The notes: generated from the sequence alone by a model not told the origin. 64,000 bases of DNA from Temnothorax longispinosus (GCF_030848805.1 NC_092360.1:18001023-18065022); one strand, 5' to 3'; counted from the first letter of the stretch, positions 22,305 to 32,985 are shown. Translations and numbers: made by a program.

Positions 22305-22676
22305 TTATGAAGCATCACTATAACCATGAATTTCTATTTGGGAATACGATGTCAAACCTATCCATCTTGGAAATTCAAACCTTGGCATATTTAGTAAACT
22401 TTCTACAAATCCGCTCCATTTGTTTGTCAGTGCATCTGACAATGGTTCATCCCAATCTTTTGTGATCGTTTTCAAAGCAGGGAGTTCGATTGTGAATTGA
22501 AAATTATCAGACGAAACATTCCAAGAAAGTCCAAGTTCGTGAATAGTATCACCTTCGCTGAACGAAATAGAAGGAGAAGTAAATTTTCTATCTGTGAGAA
22601 TATGTGCTAAAATGTCCGGGTGATTACTCCTCAACTTTTTCAATGTGAATCCGCCCGCCATGCAGAATTTATCCAA
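22305..22676 (-). pseudogene. BEL RT thumb / pre-RNase H fragment
   Basis: 123 codons. Begins MDKFCMAGGFTLKKLRSNH and ends HGYSDAS, the first RNase H motif of Pao elements. Copy 2 keeps about 110 bp at 37,994-38,100 that is missing here at about 22,466, so copy 1 has its own deletion in this segment. In frame with the RT piece upstream, divided from it by two stops. Confidence 0.7.
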
Positions 22677-22727
22677 TTACGCTACTTTCATCTGAGCTTC
22701 CGTTATCGAGTCAGCTCCTCCTTGAAA

Positions 22728-23225
22728 CTAATCTACATATCTACCCTTCTCTATGATAGGAACAGCTAGTGGAAATCGATGTCCTTCATCCTTTATCAAT
22801 TGAATGAGAGCTAGCAAGGCTAAAAAAGGTGAACACACCTGACCATATGTGACGGTTGTAAGTACAAAAATGACGACTTGTTGCAAAGAATTGAACCAAA
22901 AGACTCTTTGAAAATTCCAATCTGAAGGATCTACTTTTATTTGTCTAAACATCTTCTCAATATCTGCAATAAAGACGTAAAGAAAGCTACGAAACCAAAG
23001 AAGTACATCGAATAAGTCAGTTTGCAACTTTGCCCCTGTATGTAATAAATCATTGAGCGACACTCCGGTAGACGTTGGACTTGATCCATTAAAAACAACT
23101 CTCAATTTTGTGGATAGACTCTGTTCTCTTAAAACGCCGTGGTGCGGAAGATAATATACTAACGAAGGTTCAGCTTGTGACGAAGGAACCCTTTCCATGT
23201 GACCTAAACTTTGGTACTCTTGCAT
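22728..23225 (-). pseudogene. BEL reverse transcriptase palm
   Basis: 166 codons with LRVVFNGSSPTSTGVSLND, FIADIEKMFRQIKVDP (first catalytic Asp) and, at the end, RYVD followed directly by TAG where the YVDD active site should continue. The N-terminal part joins in frame to the protease piece across one stop at 23,247. So the polymerase is interrupted at its catalytic motif. Confidence 0.82.
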
Positions 23226-23246
23226 AAAGTCCGAGTAAACTTTCCA

Positions 23247-24083
23247 CTAATTTGAATTAGATTTGAATCTTCCAGACAATCTATTTATTAATCGTAAAGC
23301 TTTATTCTTAGAATCTCCAAGCTTTTCTGGATTTGCTTTAAAAGGCAGCTTAACAATGTATCTACCGAACTCATCTCTTTTATGCGTAGAGAGAAAATAA
23401 TCCTCGCAATCCTGTTCTTCGTTCGAAAGGATTGGAGCTTCTGAAGAAGGGATCTCTTCTACTTCCCAGAATTTATGAACTAAATCATAAAAGTCTTTAT
23501 TAACCGATACGTGATAGCTATGTCTATTTTCAGAAGGACTTTCACAATTCGTTGGCCCTGAAATAATCCATCCCAATTTGGTCGATTGAGCAACTGGAGA
23601 ACCAATAGAACCCTTTATTAACTTATCTTCCAGCAAAGAACCATAAATGTCGGCTCCTAATATTAAATCAATAGAACCGGGTGACAAGAATTTGGGATCT
23701 GCTAAACCAATACCTTCCAAATGAGGCCATGAAGTTTCGGTAGCGTCAAGAGAAAGAATGGAATTAGTAAGTTTTGGAAGAATGTAAGCTGAAACAGTCA
23801 AATCTAGATCAACACCAAAACGCGATCTCAATTTGAACGAAGTAAATCCCTTAGTAGTATTGGCTTTCTGCTCCCCTATTCCTATTAAAGAGAGCGATGA
23901 TTTGGTACGAGGCAACTTAAGCTGTTGCACAACGCACTCGGATATTAACGAGACTTCTGATCCCTGATCAAGTAGGGCACGAACCTTTCTAACTTCATTT
24001 TTCTTGGAAACTATTAAAACTTGAGCGGTAGCCAACAATACACAAGGAGCTTTTAAACCTTTATCAATAGTCGAATGCAACAC
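23247..24083 (-). pseudogene. BEL Pao-type aspartic protease region
   Basis: 278 codons with RALLDQGSEVSLISE at about residue 37, the DUF1758/Pao retropepsin motif (DQGS in place of DTGA), then LILGADIYG and LGWIISGP further on, all typical of BEL pol before RT. Same frame as gag, separated from it by a TAA at 24,090. Copy 2 lacks about 130 bp of this region (the LILGADIYG part). Confidence 0.85.
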
Positions 24084-24089
24084 CTTGGC

Positions 24090-25424
24090 TTAGTCTTTTT
24101 CCGCGTCTACTACATCGGGTTTGGACTCGATTGAAGTTTCTGATTTTAAGTTTTTAGTATTGGAAGAATTATCTGTTCTGTGTACAGTTGTGTGGTGTTT
24201 CTTATCACATGTACGACAACGCTTCGTGACTTTGCAATTCGCGACTCTATGCTTACCTAGACAATTATAACATAATTTATGTTTGTTTACGAGGGCTAAT
24301 TTTTGAGCGGTAGTTTTATTTATATATTTAGGACATCTCACGATATAATGTTTCTCTTTACAAATAGGACACGACGTGGTATAGTTTTTCGATTGACCTT
24401 GATAATTAGTTTTAGCCGTAGCCTTATACGTAATCTTTATACCTCGAGACTTTTCATATGCTTGAAGCGAGAAAAGACGAGTAACCAAAAATTCTGTAAG
24501 CTCTTTCCATGAAGCAGGGATTTTTGATGAACCTATTTTATCCTCCCAAGCCTTCACCGAGTCAGAATCTAACTTTAGCACTGTTGAGTAAACGAAAACA
24601 TCATCCCATGTATCTACGGGTCGTTGCAAAGTTTCTAATGTCCTATGAATTTGAAGAACAGTCGTATACAAACGTTCCAATTCACTTGATGATTCCTTCG
24701 TCATAGGCTTCAGATTATGTAAAGAATACAATGCCGTGTGGACTTGAAGTCGAATATTATCGTAAAAGGCTAACAACGATTCCCATGTTTTGTAAAAGTT
24801 CTCTGCGGTGAGAGTAGTATTCTGAATTAAATGAGCAGCGGTACCGCTTAAGCTTGTTTTTAAGTATTGTAACTTTTCAACTAACGACAACTTACTACTA
24901 TTTATAACGAGAGAAGCAAACAAATCTCTAAAGTTAAGCCACTTTGAAGGATCACCATCAAATGTTGGAATCTCAATAAGCGGAAGCTTTGAATAATGAG
25001 TGTCTTGTGACGTAGGAAATTCATACGGTAATGATTGATTCAACGAAGAACTTGCTACAGCAGGTTGCGCTATACTGAGATTAGCACTTGTTTCCACGGT
25101 TGGCTCTACACTAAGGCTAGACTTTATCTTTTTTGAAGCTTCTAAATAACATGTCTCTGTTTCCAAGTATATTTGTTTCTTAAAGTATGAATGAGTTTTA
25201 AGAATCAACGACCTTTCTTCGTCTGGAAGTACGGCTATAGCCATTAGAATGGCGTCATGATCATTACTAAATTTAGTCCAAAGATCAGTCAAAGAGGACA
25301 AATACCTATCCACTCTCTGATTCGTAATTTCCGAGAAACCTATTGCTATAAAATTATCATAAGCGTTAGTTATGAAATCTCTAGCTTTTAGTTGTTGATC
25401 GATACGAGGTATTATCGAATCCAT
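24090..25424 (-). CDS. gag: BEL Gag, copy 1
   Basis: 444 codons from the first ATG after the primer site (leader about 220 bp). The middle contains LPLIEIPTFDGDPSKWLNFR, the start of the DUF1759 capsid-like domain of BEL/Pao gag, followed by its helical body. C-terminal Cys/His cluster from about residue 350: CPICKEKHYIVRC and CYNCLGKHRVANC, then CRTCDKKHHTTVH, the BEL-type zinc knuckles. Open throughout; ends in TAA where the ancestral polyprotein would have run on into protease. About 95% or more like the copy 2 Gag at 38,869-40,209, so this is the best preserved part of the element. Confidence 0.88.
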   Translation of the reverse strand: MDSIIPRIDQQLKARDFITNAYDNFIAIGFSEITNQRVDRYLSSLTDLWTKFSNDHDAILMAIAVLPDEERSLILKTHSYFKKQIYLETETCYLEASKKIKSSLSVEPTVETSANLSIAQPAVASSSLNQSLPYEFPTSQDTHYSKLPLIEIPTFDGDPSKWLNFRDLFASLVINSSKLSLVEKLQYLKTSLSGTAAHLIQNTTLTAENFYKTWESLLAFYDNIRLQVHTALYSLHNLKPMTKESSSELERLYTTVLQIHRTLETLQRPVDTWDDVFVYSTVLKLDSDSVKAWEDKIGSSKIPASWKELTEFLVTRLFSLQAYEKSRGIKITYKATAKTNYQGQSKNYTTSCPICKEKHYIVRCPKYINKTTAQKLALVNKHKLCYNCLGKHRVANCKVTKRCRTCDKKHHTTVHRTDNSSNTKNLKSETSIESKPDVVDAEKD

Positions 25425-25643
25425 TTTACTGAATTGTAATTATCTAGTAATATCAAACTCGAATTGACTCAGGCGAAATGCTTTTCACATGTCTCTAATT
25501 GTAAACTTTCGCGAAACTCTATGTGTCGTTTCCCCAATCCGAATTTCACACGTAATAGCAAAAGTATTCACAACTCAGTGATTCTATATTTTAATATCTG
25601 TATCCGAATTCACTTATCCGAAACTACAAATCCGGAATTACAT

Positions 25644-25661
25644 ATCCGGCTCGAAGGACCA
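25644..25661 (-). other. BEL primer binding site, tRNA-Tyr
   Basis: On the minus strand TGGTCCTTCGAGCCGGAT follows the LTR after one base. It is complementary to the 3' end of animal tRNA-Tyr (acceptor starting CCTTCGA). The same site is at 40,456-40,473 in copy 2. Imperfect repeats of ATCCGAA/ATCCGGA lie just downstream in both copies. Confidence 0.8.
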
Positions 25662-25662
25662 A

Positions 25663-27490
25663 TGTTTCGTACAAGCTCGCGCAGGAGCCTAGGCTTTAGA
25701 TTTAATGAGTAGATGAAACGACACATACACTTTACTTTTCGAGGGAGAGATCATATATTTTACTTGGCAGAAATAATTACAGAATACCAACATTTGTTGC
25801 ATGGATAAGGAAAACTGCCAAAAACCTTATCAGTATTCGTACAACACATAAGAAGTAATGATACAAAGAAATAAATAGCAAGTAATATAATACATAATAT
25901 TTATCAGACGAATGATCCTTTTGTCAATTTGCATAAACTAAAATACGCTTCCCAATATTCACATCATAAAATAACTTTTGTATATTGATTTCTTTAATGA
26001 AGTAATATTCTCTTAATCTTTCTCTGGACTGTATGTAACTTCAACTATTGTTTGTAAGACTATAACTTACATCGTAATAAGTTCGTGGAATTAGACCATT
26101 CGTATGAAACAGATAATACATGAAATAAAATAACTTATTATACAAGATAAATAAGCATAAATACATAGCAATAAAGAATATGTGATGGATAGATTGATAC
26201 GTCGTATTAAATTATGTAAGGTAATTTCAGTCCACTTTTCTGTAATATCTTTGGAAGTATTCAACAACTCAGAAGATAGTCGATAATAAGCCATATAGTC
26301 CGCAGAATATTATACATCACCTTTTATATATATATATCTCCTTTTGTATTGAAAGACGTATCAATCTATAGTTATTTTATCTATAACCGCTTCAGCTTTG
26401 CATTGTTTGTAATAAAGATTGTATAATATACGCAAACATGCGCAAGAATGTAATATTATATATAACGCTAAATAATTATGATGAAAATAATGAATAATAT
26501 AAATTAAGTAATTCTATACAAAGTTAAAGTATTTCTCAGTCAAAATGACTACAATTTCTCGTGGATTTTAATTAATTACATGTTGATGTAAGAAGATTAT
26601 CTTATGTATATCGGTTGCAACCTTAAACTAATCAATCTAATAATTTACTGAGCTCAGATTCGAATAGATTTTATCTTTACATGTGAAGCCAGGTTTGTCG
26701 GCAGACAATAGGCATCGTTATTTGAGAACGTTAGTCTCCTTTACTTTTCACGAAATCAGTAACCAAGATCACTATGAAGAGACGGGAATATTAATCCGTC
26801 GTAACACTCGAGAATACGAGTGCCTCTCGATAACCGATAAGGATCTATGGTTTTCAGAATTCTAATCGTTACCTTTAGATTGAAGAAATCTCTGTTCGTT
26901 GGATAGATTCTTAAACAAAGAATCTATTCTCGTCTTTCTGATAGACCATCATTATCTCAAGTCGTTTAACAGCGGTTGTTCCTTTGTGAAATAAGACGAT
27001 ACGGTAATGGCGGATCGTCCTTCCTTCTTTGCACGCAGTTATAAAGGCGTGGTCTGTCTCTGAGCCGGTATAATCTCGTAGCGTATGCTTCGTAAGGTCT
27101 GTTTATCGTTGAACAGAGCTGCTATCCAGATAGCCGATATCAGAAATCACGTCGTTTATACGATAATCGGTATTTGTCAAAGCTACGATTCTCGCTTTCG
27201 AATATTCTAACACCGGTACGTCTCAAGCACGAGCACGTTGTTACCTCGACCAACGCCCGGAAACGAATGCTCGACCGTTCGTCGTAGGATCGCACGCTTC
27301 TTCCTCGCGCACGCGCAATACAATACTTCATTCAAATCACGATGCGTCCAGCGCAGATAGCGTGGGAACACACAAGACGACGCACGTATCGCCATCTAAC
27401 ATGTCTCGATCTGACTAATTTATTACGAACACAGTCGCGCTATATTTCCGATATATGATCTCTCCTCCTATTTTTCTTACATTTTAAACA
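25663..27490 (-). repeat. BEL copy 1 LTR, right (5' LTR of the element)
   Basis: 1,828 bp; starts TGTTTCGTAC and ends TTTTAAACA on the plus strand. Followed by ATATT. Confidence 0.93.
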
Positions 27491-27801
27491 ATATTACATT
27501 ATATTATATCATATTATTTCGTTAAATTCAATATTATTTTTGAAAATATTACTTAATATTCAATTTTAAATATTATGTACACATTATTATATGTTATATA
27601 TGTTATTATTATACACATTTAAATATTATTACACATATTTTATACATTATTATACGTTATTATTATTATACATATATTTTACACAATATTATACGAATTT
27701 CTTCATATTAAATACATTTATAAAATTTTAAAAATTTTTCTCCTTTTATTAATAGTTCATACGCGGTAACAAACGTACCACGTATGACTTAAGGGGGAAG
27801 G
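27491..27801 (+). other. Gypsy 3' untranslated region and polypurine tract
   Basis: The Gypsy sequence resumes after the BEL element: very AT-rich with TTATTATAC-type repeats, ending in AAGGGGGAAGG (27,791-27,801) directly before the 3' LTR. That purine run is the plus-strand primer. Confidence 0.85.
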
Positions 27802-28709
27802 TGTTACGTGCGAACAAAATTTTAGTCTTTTAATAACCAAGAGTGCTAATTGATATTAAAATTTTTAAATAGCCAAGAATGCTAATCGATATTGATTAAT
27901 TATCCGATTTCTCATGGAGACAGTTCTCTGGCCGTGGTTCGCAGGGAATCGAGTTACACTTGGTGATAAGACCTTCCTCCTCCCTTAGGATAAGACAATG
28001 AAATGGTGGGAAGCTCAGGCGGGGAGGTTCTCGCCATTTAAGTATAAATAAGAGTGAAGGATTAATTCAGTAGTTATTCGAAGTCCGGAGTTTTGAGTAG
28101 TCGATACTCTATTGTCAAAATCTAAACTCGTAGTAAGAACTTTAAAACCGTATTTAACATTTGTAATCGAGTTTTCCGGAATAAAGGTAATTTTAATTTT
28201 GAAACTAATTTCATATCCAAAATCTTTTTAATTTTATCACTCCTAACTGTCGGTGCCAAACTGCGTGGCAACAGGAGATTTCCTATTATTCTTGTCGCTG
28301 CCAAAAGCGTGGCAACAGGAGATTTCCTATTATTCTTGTCGCTGCCAAAAGCGTGGCAACAGGATTCCTGAATGCCCAGAAAAGGGGGCAAAAGATTCCA
28401 AATCAAAAAATTAAAATATCTTATTAAACAAGCTATTCTATTTGATCACGACCCCTTTCCATTATTTTTAAAATTAAAGGAAGTTGAAACCAAAATTCAA
28501 ATCAAAAAACCCTTAACTCCATACAAATTAATTCCTTTGGATTTTACGGTTGATTTCCCTAATTTTGAAATAATTAAAAAGTCTGATCCTCGTTATAAAA
28601 CTTATAAAATTTGCTATCTTTTCGGGCTTGATTAATCACACAACTTGGTCCAAATCCCGGGTAAATAACTTAAATGTTTTGACCCAAAAACGGACGACAG
28701 AACGTAACA
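27802..28709 (+). repeat. Gypsy 3' LTR
   Basis: 908 bp, matching the 5' LTR except for an extra T near 27,862 and two substitutions (28,503 and 28,612). Followed by CCTC (28,710-28,713). Confidence 0.93.
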
Positions 28710-28713
28710 CCTC
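28710..28713. repeat. Target site duplication CCTC, right copy
   Basis: Matches 9,406-9,409. Confidence 0.85.
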
Positions 28714-28789
28714 TATCAGAATTGAAATAGCTTCCTTTGTCCATTTTTCTTTCCATTACTTTTGCGACACGTGGTGAACGTGAACGTTA

Positions 28790-29853
28790 CCCATACAGCA
28801 TGGAATATGTAAGAAATGTGCTATAAACAATCTATAAATATTTTAATATTCCACGAGTCATTCAAAATATTCTGTAGAAGTTCTATAAATATTCCATGAA
28901 ATTTTGTCTATTCGGAATATGCATAGAATATTCTGCAAATATTCTAATAAATATAGTACATTTAAAAAATGTATGGAATGTTCTATAAATATTTTAACAA
29001 ATATAGAATATTTGGAATATTTACGGAACATTTTGTTAATATTCTTAAACATTTATAGCATGTGCTATGAATATTCTGAAAAACTTTTCTAGAATTGCTA
29101 TGAATATTTCAATAATAATCTGTGAACATTGCAATGAACATGAAATATTCAGAATATTAATAGAATATTTTTTACATATTAGTAGAATATTTTTAAAATA
29201 ATTTATAAACATTTTAGGAAAAATATGAAAAACATTCTAATTATTCTAGAAATATTTGAAGAATATTTTGGAACATTATATAAATATTCTGGATATTAAG
29301 ATGATTTTTGAAAAATTATATATTTGCGCTGGTTATGACATATGTAGACTATATATATAACGCTTACATCAAATTAAGAAGTAGTCTACCACGTAAGGCA
29401 GTTGGCTTACGATGCAGAGGTCCCGAGGTCCCGAGTTCGAATCCCACGAAGGTAAGTGTGTTTTTCAAATACGAGAAAATATTTATAATTATAGACTGCA
29501 TCTTAAGAAACAAATTTAGTTAAAAAATAGTAATAAAATTTTGAAATAAATAATTTTTTTTATGTCGGGTGAATATTAAATGTATACAGAATATGCGATA
29601 TCCCATTTTTAATGTTCCTAAAATAATCTATAAATGTTCTATAAATATATTTTGCATATATAAAAAAATTATGGATTATGGGGAAATATTTATAAAACAT
29701 TTGTAGATTATTCGAGAATATTTACAGTTTCTAAGGACATTCAAAGCGGGACATTACACGTTTTTTGCACATTTATAGATCATTCATAGAAAATTCATGA
29801 ATATTCTAAAGAATATTTATAGAACATTCATGAAATATTTCATGCTATATGGG
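28790..29853. mobile_element. MITE built of AATATTCTATAAAT-like words
   Basis: Ends CCCATACAGCATGGAATAT and, inverted, CCCATATAGCATGAAATAT, with TA on both outer sides (28,788-28,789 and 29,854-29,855), as for a Tc1/mariner-type non-autonomous element. The interior is a long, degenerate array of words such as TTCTATAAATATTC. Another repeat (29,297-29,575) is inserted in it. No coding capacity; the short ORFs there are chance. Confidence 0.75.
29297..29575 (+). repeat. Dispersed repeat with tRNA-like B box, copy 1
   Basis: Related over about 230 bp to the minus strand of 42,475-42,790. Contains GAGTTCGAATCCCACGAAGG, a good Pol III B-box, and CCACGTAAGGCAGTTGGCTT upstream. Probably a tRNA-related SINE or a repeat carrying one; not a functional tRNA since acceptor pairing is lacking. 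Confidence 0.6.
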
Positions 29854-29859
29854 TACATG

Positions 29860-30526
29860 TTTCTCCCCAGTTAAACCCAAGCAGCTAGACGACGCGACGT
29901 GTGAAAAGAAATTTTGCTCACGCGATCTAAGGCTGCGTCCTAATTGGCTCTTACCATGCAAGAAAAATAGCATTTTTTAATATATCACTAAAATCTAGCC
30001 AAGCAGCATGACTAGCGGATACTACACAATTTCCAGTTTGCAGTCAGGAAGATCGTCAGCACAGGCGCGCGCATGCTTTCCAACAGACAAAATTGTACCG
30101 CGTGTCGTAGGTTGAAAATGGAACAGATGTGAAGAACGTTCTTCTACCACGTGGTTAATTTTACACTCTAAAAATGGCGCGCGGCCTCACATGTCCTCTT
30201 AACATTTCGCGTTTATGCGTTTTTTACATTTTAACAATAAATATGATGTACGCTTGTTTTAAAGGTCGTTATTATGCATTATAATGCAAGTTAAATATGC
30301 AAAATAAAATTGTAAAACGATATACACGATATACTTGAAATATCTGAAAATGTAATCGTCTTTTTATCAATTTTTCACGGGATATACTTGAGACCGATTG
30401 AATCTTGTGAAATACGTATATTCTAATAGATCGTCAATGTGCGAGCGCAAAATTTATATTTACACGATAATTAGAATTCGGAATATTATAAGGAATAAAT
30501 GCAGGGTTAACATAGATTTTACTTAC
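29860..30526. other. Intergenic, no gene supported
   Basis: Mixed-composition DNA with no ORF of note; 30,030-30,190 is GC-richer. Confidence 0.5.
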
Positions 30527-31014
30527 CAATTAAACGAATTGCAACGCCACTTGTCCCAGAATTGATCCATCTTGTGTCCCAGCCCTTGTGTTCCGTTAAT
30601 ATTAACGACGAAACATTTGAGAATGTCGGTCTTGACGCGCGATATTTATTAATCAAATAACGATTAATAAAGACACACTTACAATTGATTAATCAGAAAT
30701 ACGGAATTCAACATTGCACGTGCAGACAATCGATTACGCGAAAACATATTACGTATAATTATATTATTAATAAATAATCAATGTATTATTGTTTTATTTG
30801 ATTCTCCGATTTGCGATAATTCTCATTCCGAAAAATTTATTTATTTGTTATTTTACTTACAATAATACTTTTTTAACTTATATCGATGCAACACTAATAA
30901 TCGACTATGCGTCGTAAGTACAGCGTACTGAAATCTTTGCAATTTGACCCGTCGAAGAACTGCTGAGAAGTGCCGCGTATGCCGAGAGTCCTCGCTCCTT
31001 TTATAGGATCCAAA
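30527..31014 (-). promoter_or_regulatory. Minus-strand promoter and exon-like module, copy 2
   Basis: On the minus strand a TATAAAAGGA lies at about 31,000-31,010, followed by a GC-richer leader with TCAGCAG about 40 bases downstream. Further on, GGATCAATTCTGGGAC and TTTAATTG run into GTAAGTAAAAT at 30,526. The segment next to the donor matches 8,730-8,790. Looks like a promoter plus leader exon of a gene or of a retroelement; no coding exon was found. Confidence 0.4.
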
Positions 31015-31088
31015 AAGGTTCTATAGATTTTTCTGGGAAAATTCTGGTTGGTTCTATAGATGACTCATCGACATACTATATGTCGATA

Positions 31089-31588
31089 NNNNNNNNNNNN
31101 NNNNNNNNNNNNNNNNNNNNNNNNNNNNNNNNNNNNNNNNNNNNNNNNNNNNNNNNNNNNNNNNNNNNNNNNNNNNNNNNNNNNNNNNNNNNNNNNNNNN
31201 NNNNNNNNNNNNNNNNNNNNNNNNNNNNNNNNNNNNNNNNNNNNNNNNNNNNNNNNNNNNNNNNNNNNNNNNNNNNNNNNNNNNNNNNNNNNNNNNNNNN
31301 NNNNNNNNNNNNNNNNNNNNNNNNNNNNNNNNNNNNNNNNNNNNNNNNNNNNNNNNNNNNNNNNNNNNNNNNNNNNNNNNNNNNNNNNNNNNNNNNNNNN
31401 NNNNNNNNNNNNNNNNNNNNNNNNNNNNNNNNNNNNNNNNNNNNNNNNNNNNNNNNNNNNNNNNNNNNNNNNNNNNNNNNNNNNNNNNNNNNNNNNNNNN
31501 NNNNNNNNNNNNNNNNNNNNNNNNNNNNNNNNNNNNNNNNNNNNNNNNNNNNNNNNNNNNNNNNNNNNNNNNNNNNNNNNNNNNNNNN
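31089..31588. other. Assembly gap (500 N)
   Basis: Exactly 500 N, a scaffolding placeholder. ORFs spanning it are meaningless. Confidence 1.
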
Positions 31589-31606
31589 TAAATTATCTCG
31601 TCGGTG

Positions 31607-31621
31607 CCTGGGCCCATAACC
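31607..31621 (-). other. copia-type primer binding site
   Basis: Minus strand GGTTATGGGCCCAGG, the sequence that copia-like elements use to prime from a half-molecule of initiator tRNA-Met. Three bases from the LTR end at 31,625. Confidence 0.75.
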
Positions 31622-31624
31622 TAT

Positions 31625-31920
31625 TGGAAATATAATCAGGGACGACTGAAATGTGATGAGATGAGCAGGGGAACACAACAGTCTTGGTCTTTGTACACTC
31701 TGAATACTGTCTTTATTATGTATTAGTATATCACACTCTGTAACTAAACCCGTAACCAACACGTCTGAACACAACGGTGGCCGAGGCCTCTTGTGTGTTC
31801 ACACAACGACCGAACGAACCGCACGTACGCGTGGCGCCCCCGCGCGCCACACCGGAGGCTGGCCCTCTCGAAGGGCGGGAGCACATCGCTCGTTCATAAG
31901 CTCAGCTCCTCATAGTAACA
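31625..31920 (-). mobile_element. Ty1/copia-like 5' LTR running into the gap
   Basis: Minus-strand LTR of about 296 bp starting TGTTACTATGAGG (31,920) and ending ATTTCCA (31,625), with AATAAAGACAGT as a possible polyadenylation signal. The primer site follows, then the gap, so the body of the element is unassembled or deleted here. The LTR's far end is set from the TGTTA start and is less certain. Confidence 0.65.
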
Positions 31921-32059
31921 GTCAGTTCTATATAATTCTCGTATATTTCTGAACGTGTTCTAAAACGTTTTTTTCTAAAGAGTTCTGACTATAGCATTAT
32001 TTATTTAATATTTTAAATAATTTTTATCTCCCAAGAAAGACGCATTTACGGGTAGGGTG

Positions 32060-32605
32060 TGGTAGGGGGGGTGAGACGCTGTAGAAAATCTCGGAGTTCT
32101 GGCTTATATAAAAATATTTTTTCGTACAGTTCTAAACATATTAAACATTTTCTAAAGAGTTCCGGGCATTGGCAATGTTGTATAATTTTTAAATAAATTA
32201 ATAACGCACAAAGTCAGGAATTTATCGAGAATAGGGTCTTTCTCGAGCGATAAAAAGTATATTTAAAAAATTATAAATAATGCTTATTGCCAGAATAAAA
32301 TGGAACAACGTTAGAACACGTTCAGAACTACACGAAAATTATAACAGAACTCACAGAACTGTCGAAATACGGCCAGCGTTTCAGCTTATTTTCGATAAAA
32401 TTCCTGATTTTCGAGCGGTATTAATTTATTTAAAAATTATACAACGTAGCTAGTGTTTGCTAAAGTTAATAAACATATATATACAACGTAGCTAGTAACG
32501 GGAATCTTTAGAAAATGCTTTAGTGATGCTTAGAACTATACGAAAATATTTTATATAAGCCAAAACTCCGAGATTTCGCACAGCGTCTCATCTTCTTCTG
32601 TCATG
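32060..32605. repeat. Large foldback (palindromic) element
   Basis: Left arm from GTGAGACGCTGTAGAAAATC through CGGAGTTCTGGCTTATATAA to TTGTATAATTTTTAAATAAA. The right arm returns the same sequence inverted, ending CCAAAACTCCGAGATTTCGC and ACAGCGTCTCATC. Arms of roughly 200 bp with about 90% matching by eye, centre near 32,320. No ORF. A third, partial arm follows at 32,655-32,960. Confidence 0.75.
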
Positions 32606-32654
32606 ATTATTTTTCGGTTAATATTAATTTTTTTTAATATAACCCAAAGATTCT

Positions 32655-32985
32655 AACGCTCGGAACTCTTTAGAAAATGTTTCACTATGCTCAAAACTAC
32701 TCGAAAAATATTTTACTGTAGTAAATATGGTAGGCAGGAGAGCGCCTAGGAGTGAGTCAGGCCCGAGATAGCGGGCGAGGGAGAGAGTCGTGTGACAGAG
32801 CCGGTGAGAGACGGACGTAGAGAGTGAGCTACTGCGCGATCCGAAAAGAGTATCAACATAATTAATAAACTATATATCTTATACATCTGTGTGCAACAAT
32901 TATTTGTACATCTGTGTGCAACATTACATAAATCGGAACTCCGAGATTTCAACTGGCGTCTCAACTCGGTATACTCGTTGCATTG
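32655..32985. repeat. Third foldback arm interrupted by a 175-bp insert
   Basis: The arm sequence (CGGAACTCTTTAGAAAATGT ... CTCGAAAAATATTTTA) stops at about 32,727 and resumes at ACATAAATCGGAACTCCGAG (about 32,930). The insert begins TGGTAGGCAGGAGAGCG, is GC-rich, has AATAAA near 32,862 and ends in two copies of TACATCTGTGTGCAACA. TG...CA ends and a polyadenylation signal suggest a solo LTR, but no clean target duplication was found. Confidence 0.4.

Larger units (their letters stand above)
19272..27490 (-). mobile_element. BEL/Pao LTR retrotransposon, copy 1, nested in Gypsy
   Basis: LTRs at 19,272-21,097 and 25,663-27,490 (TGTTT...AAACA). It is flanked by ATATT on both sides (19,267-19,271 and 27,491-27,495), the 5-bp duplication of a normal BEL integration. 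Reading right to left: 5' LTR, tRNA-Tyr primer site, gag, Pao-type protease, RT, remnants of RNase H and integrase, 3' LTR. All gag-pol pieces down to RT share one frame, so the ancestor had a single long ORF; stops now interrupt it at about 24,090, 23,247, 22,728 and 22,677. Internal deletions removed most of RNase H (around 22,250) and of the integrase core (around 21,265). Not autonomous. Confidence 0.93.
9410..28709 (+). mobile_element. Env-bearing Gypsy (errantivirus-like) LTR retrotransposon
   Basis: Complete element with near-identical LTRs (907 and 908 bp), a tRNA-type primer site, gag, protease, RT, RNase H, integrase, an env gene and a purine tract, bounded by CCTC duplications. Without the nested BEL element (8,219 bp plus 5 bp duplication) it is about 11.1 kb. 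Domain order PR-RT-RH-IN with a YLDD RT and a DDE integrase places it in Ty3/Gypsy; a third ORF of viral-glycoprotein type makes it errantivirus-like. The two LTRs differ by two substitutions (10,110/28,503 and 10,219/28,612) and one T in a homopolymer, so the insertion is recent. Pol and env nevertheless carry frame breaks (see those entries). Confidence 0.93.

Noticed and set aside
31054..31774. ORFs spanning the first run of N
   Set aside because: Artefacts of the gap.
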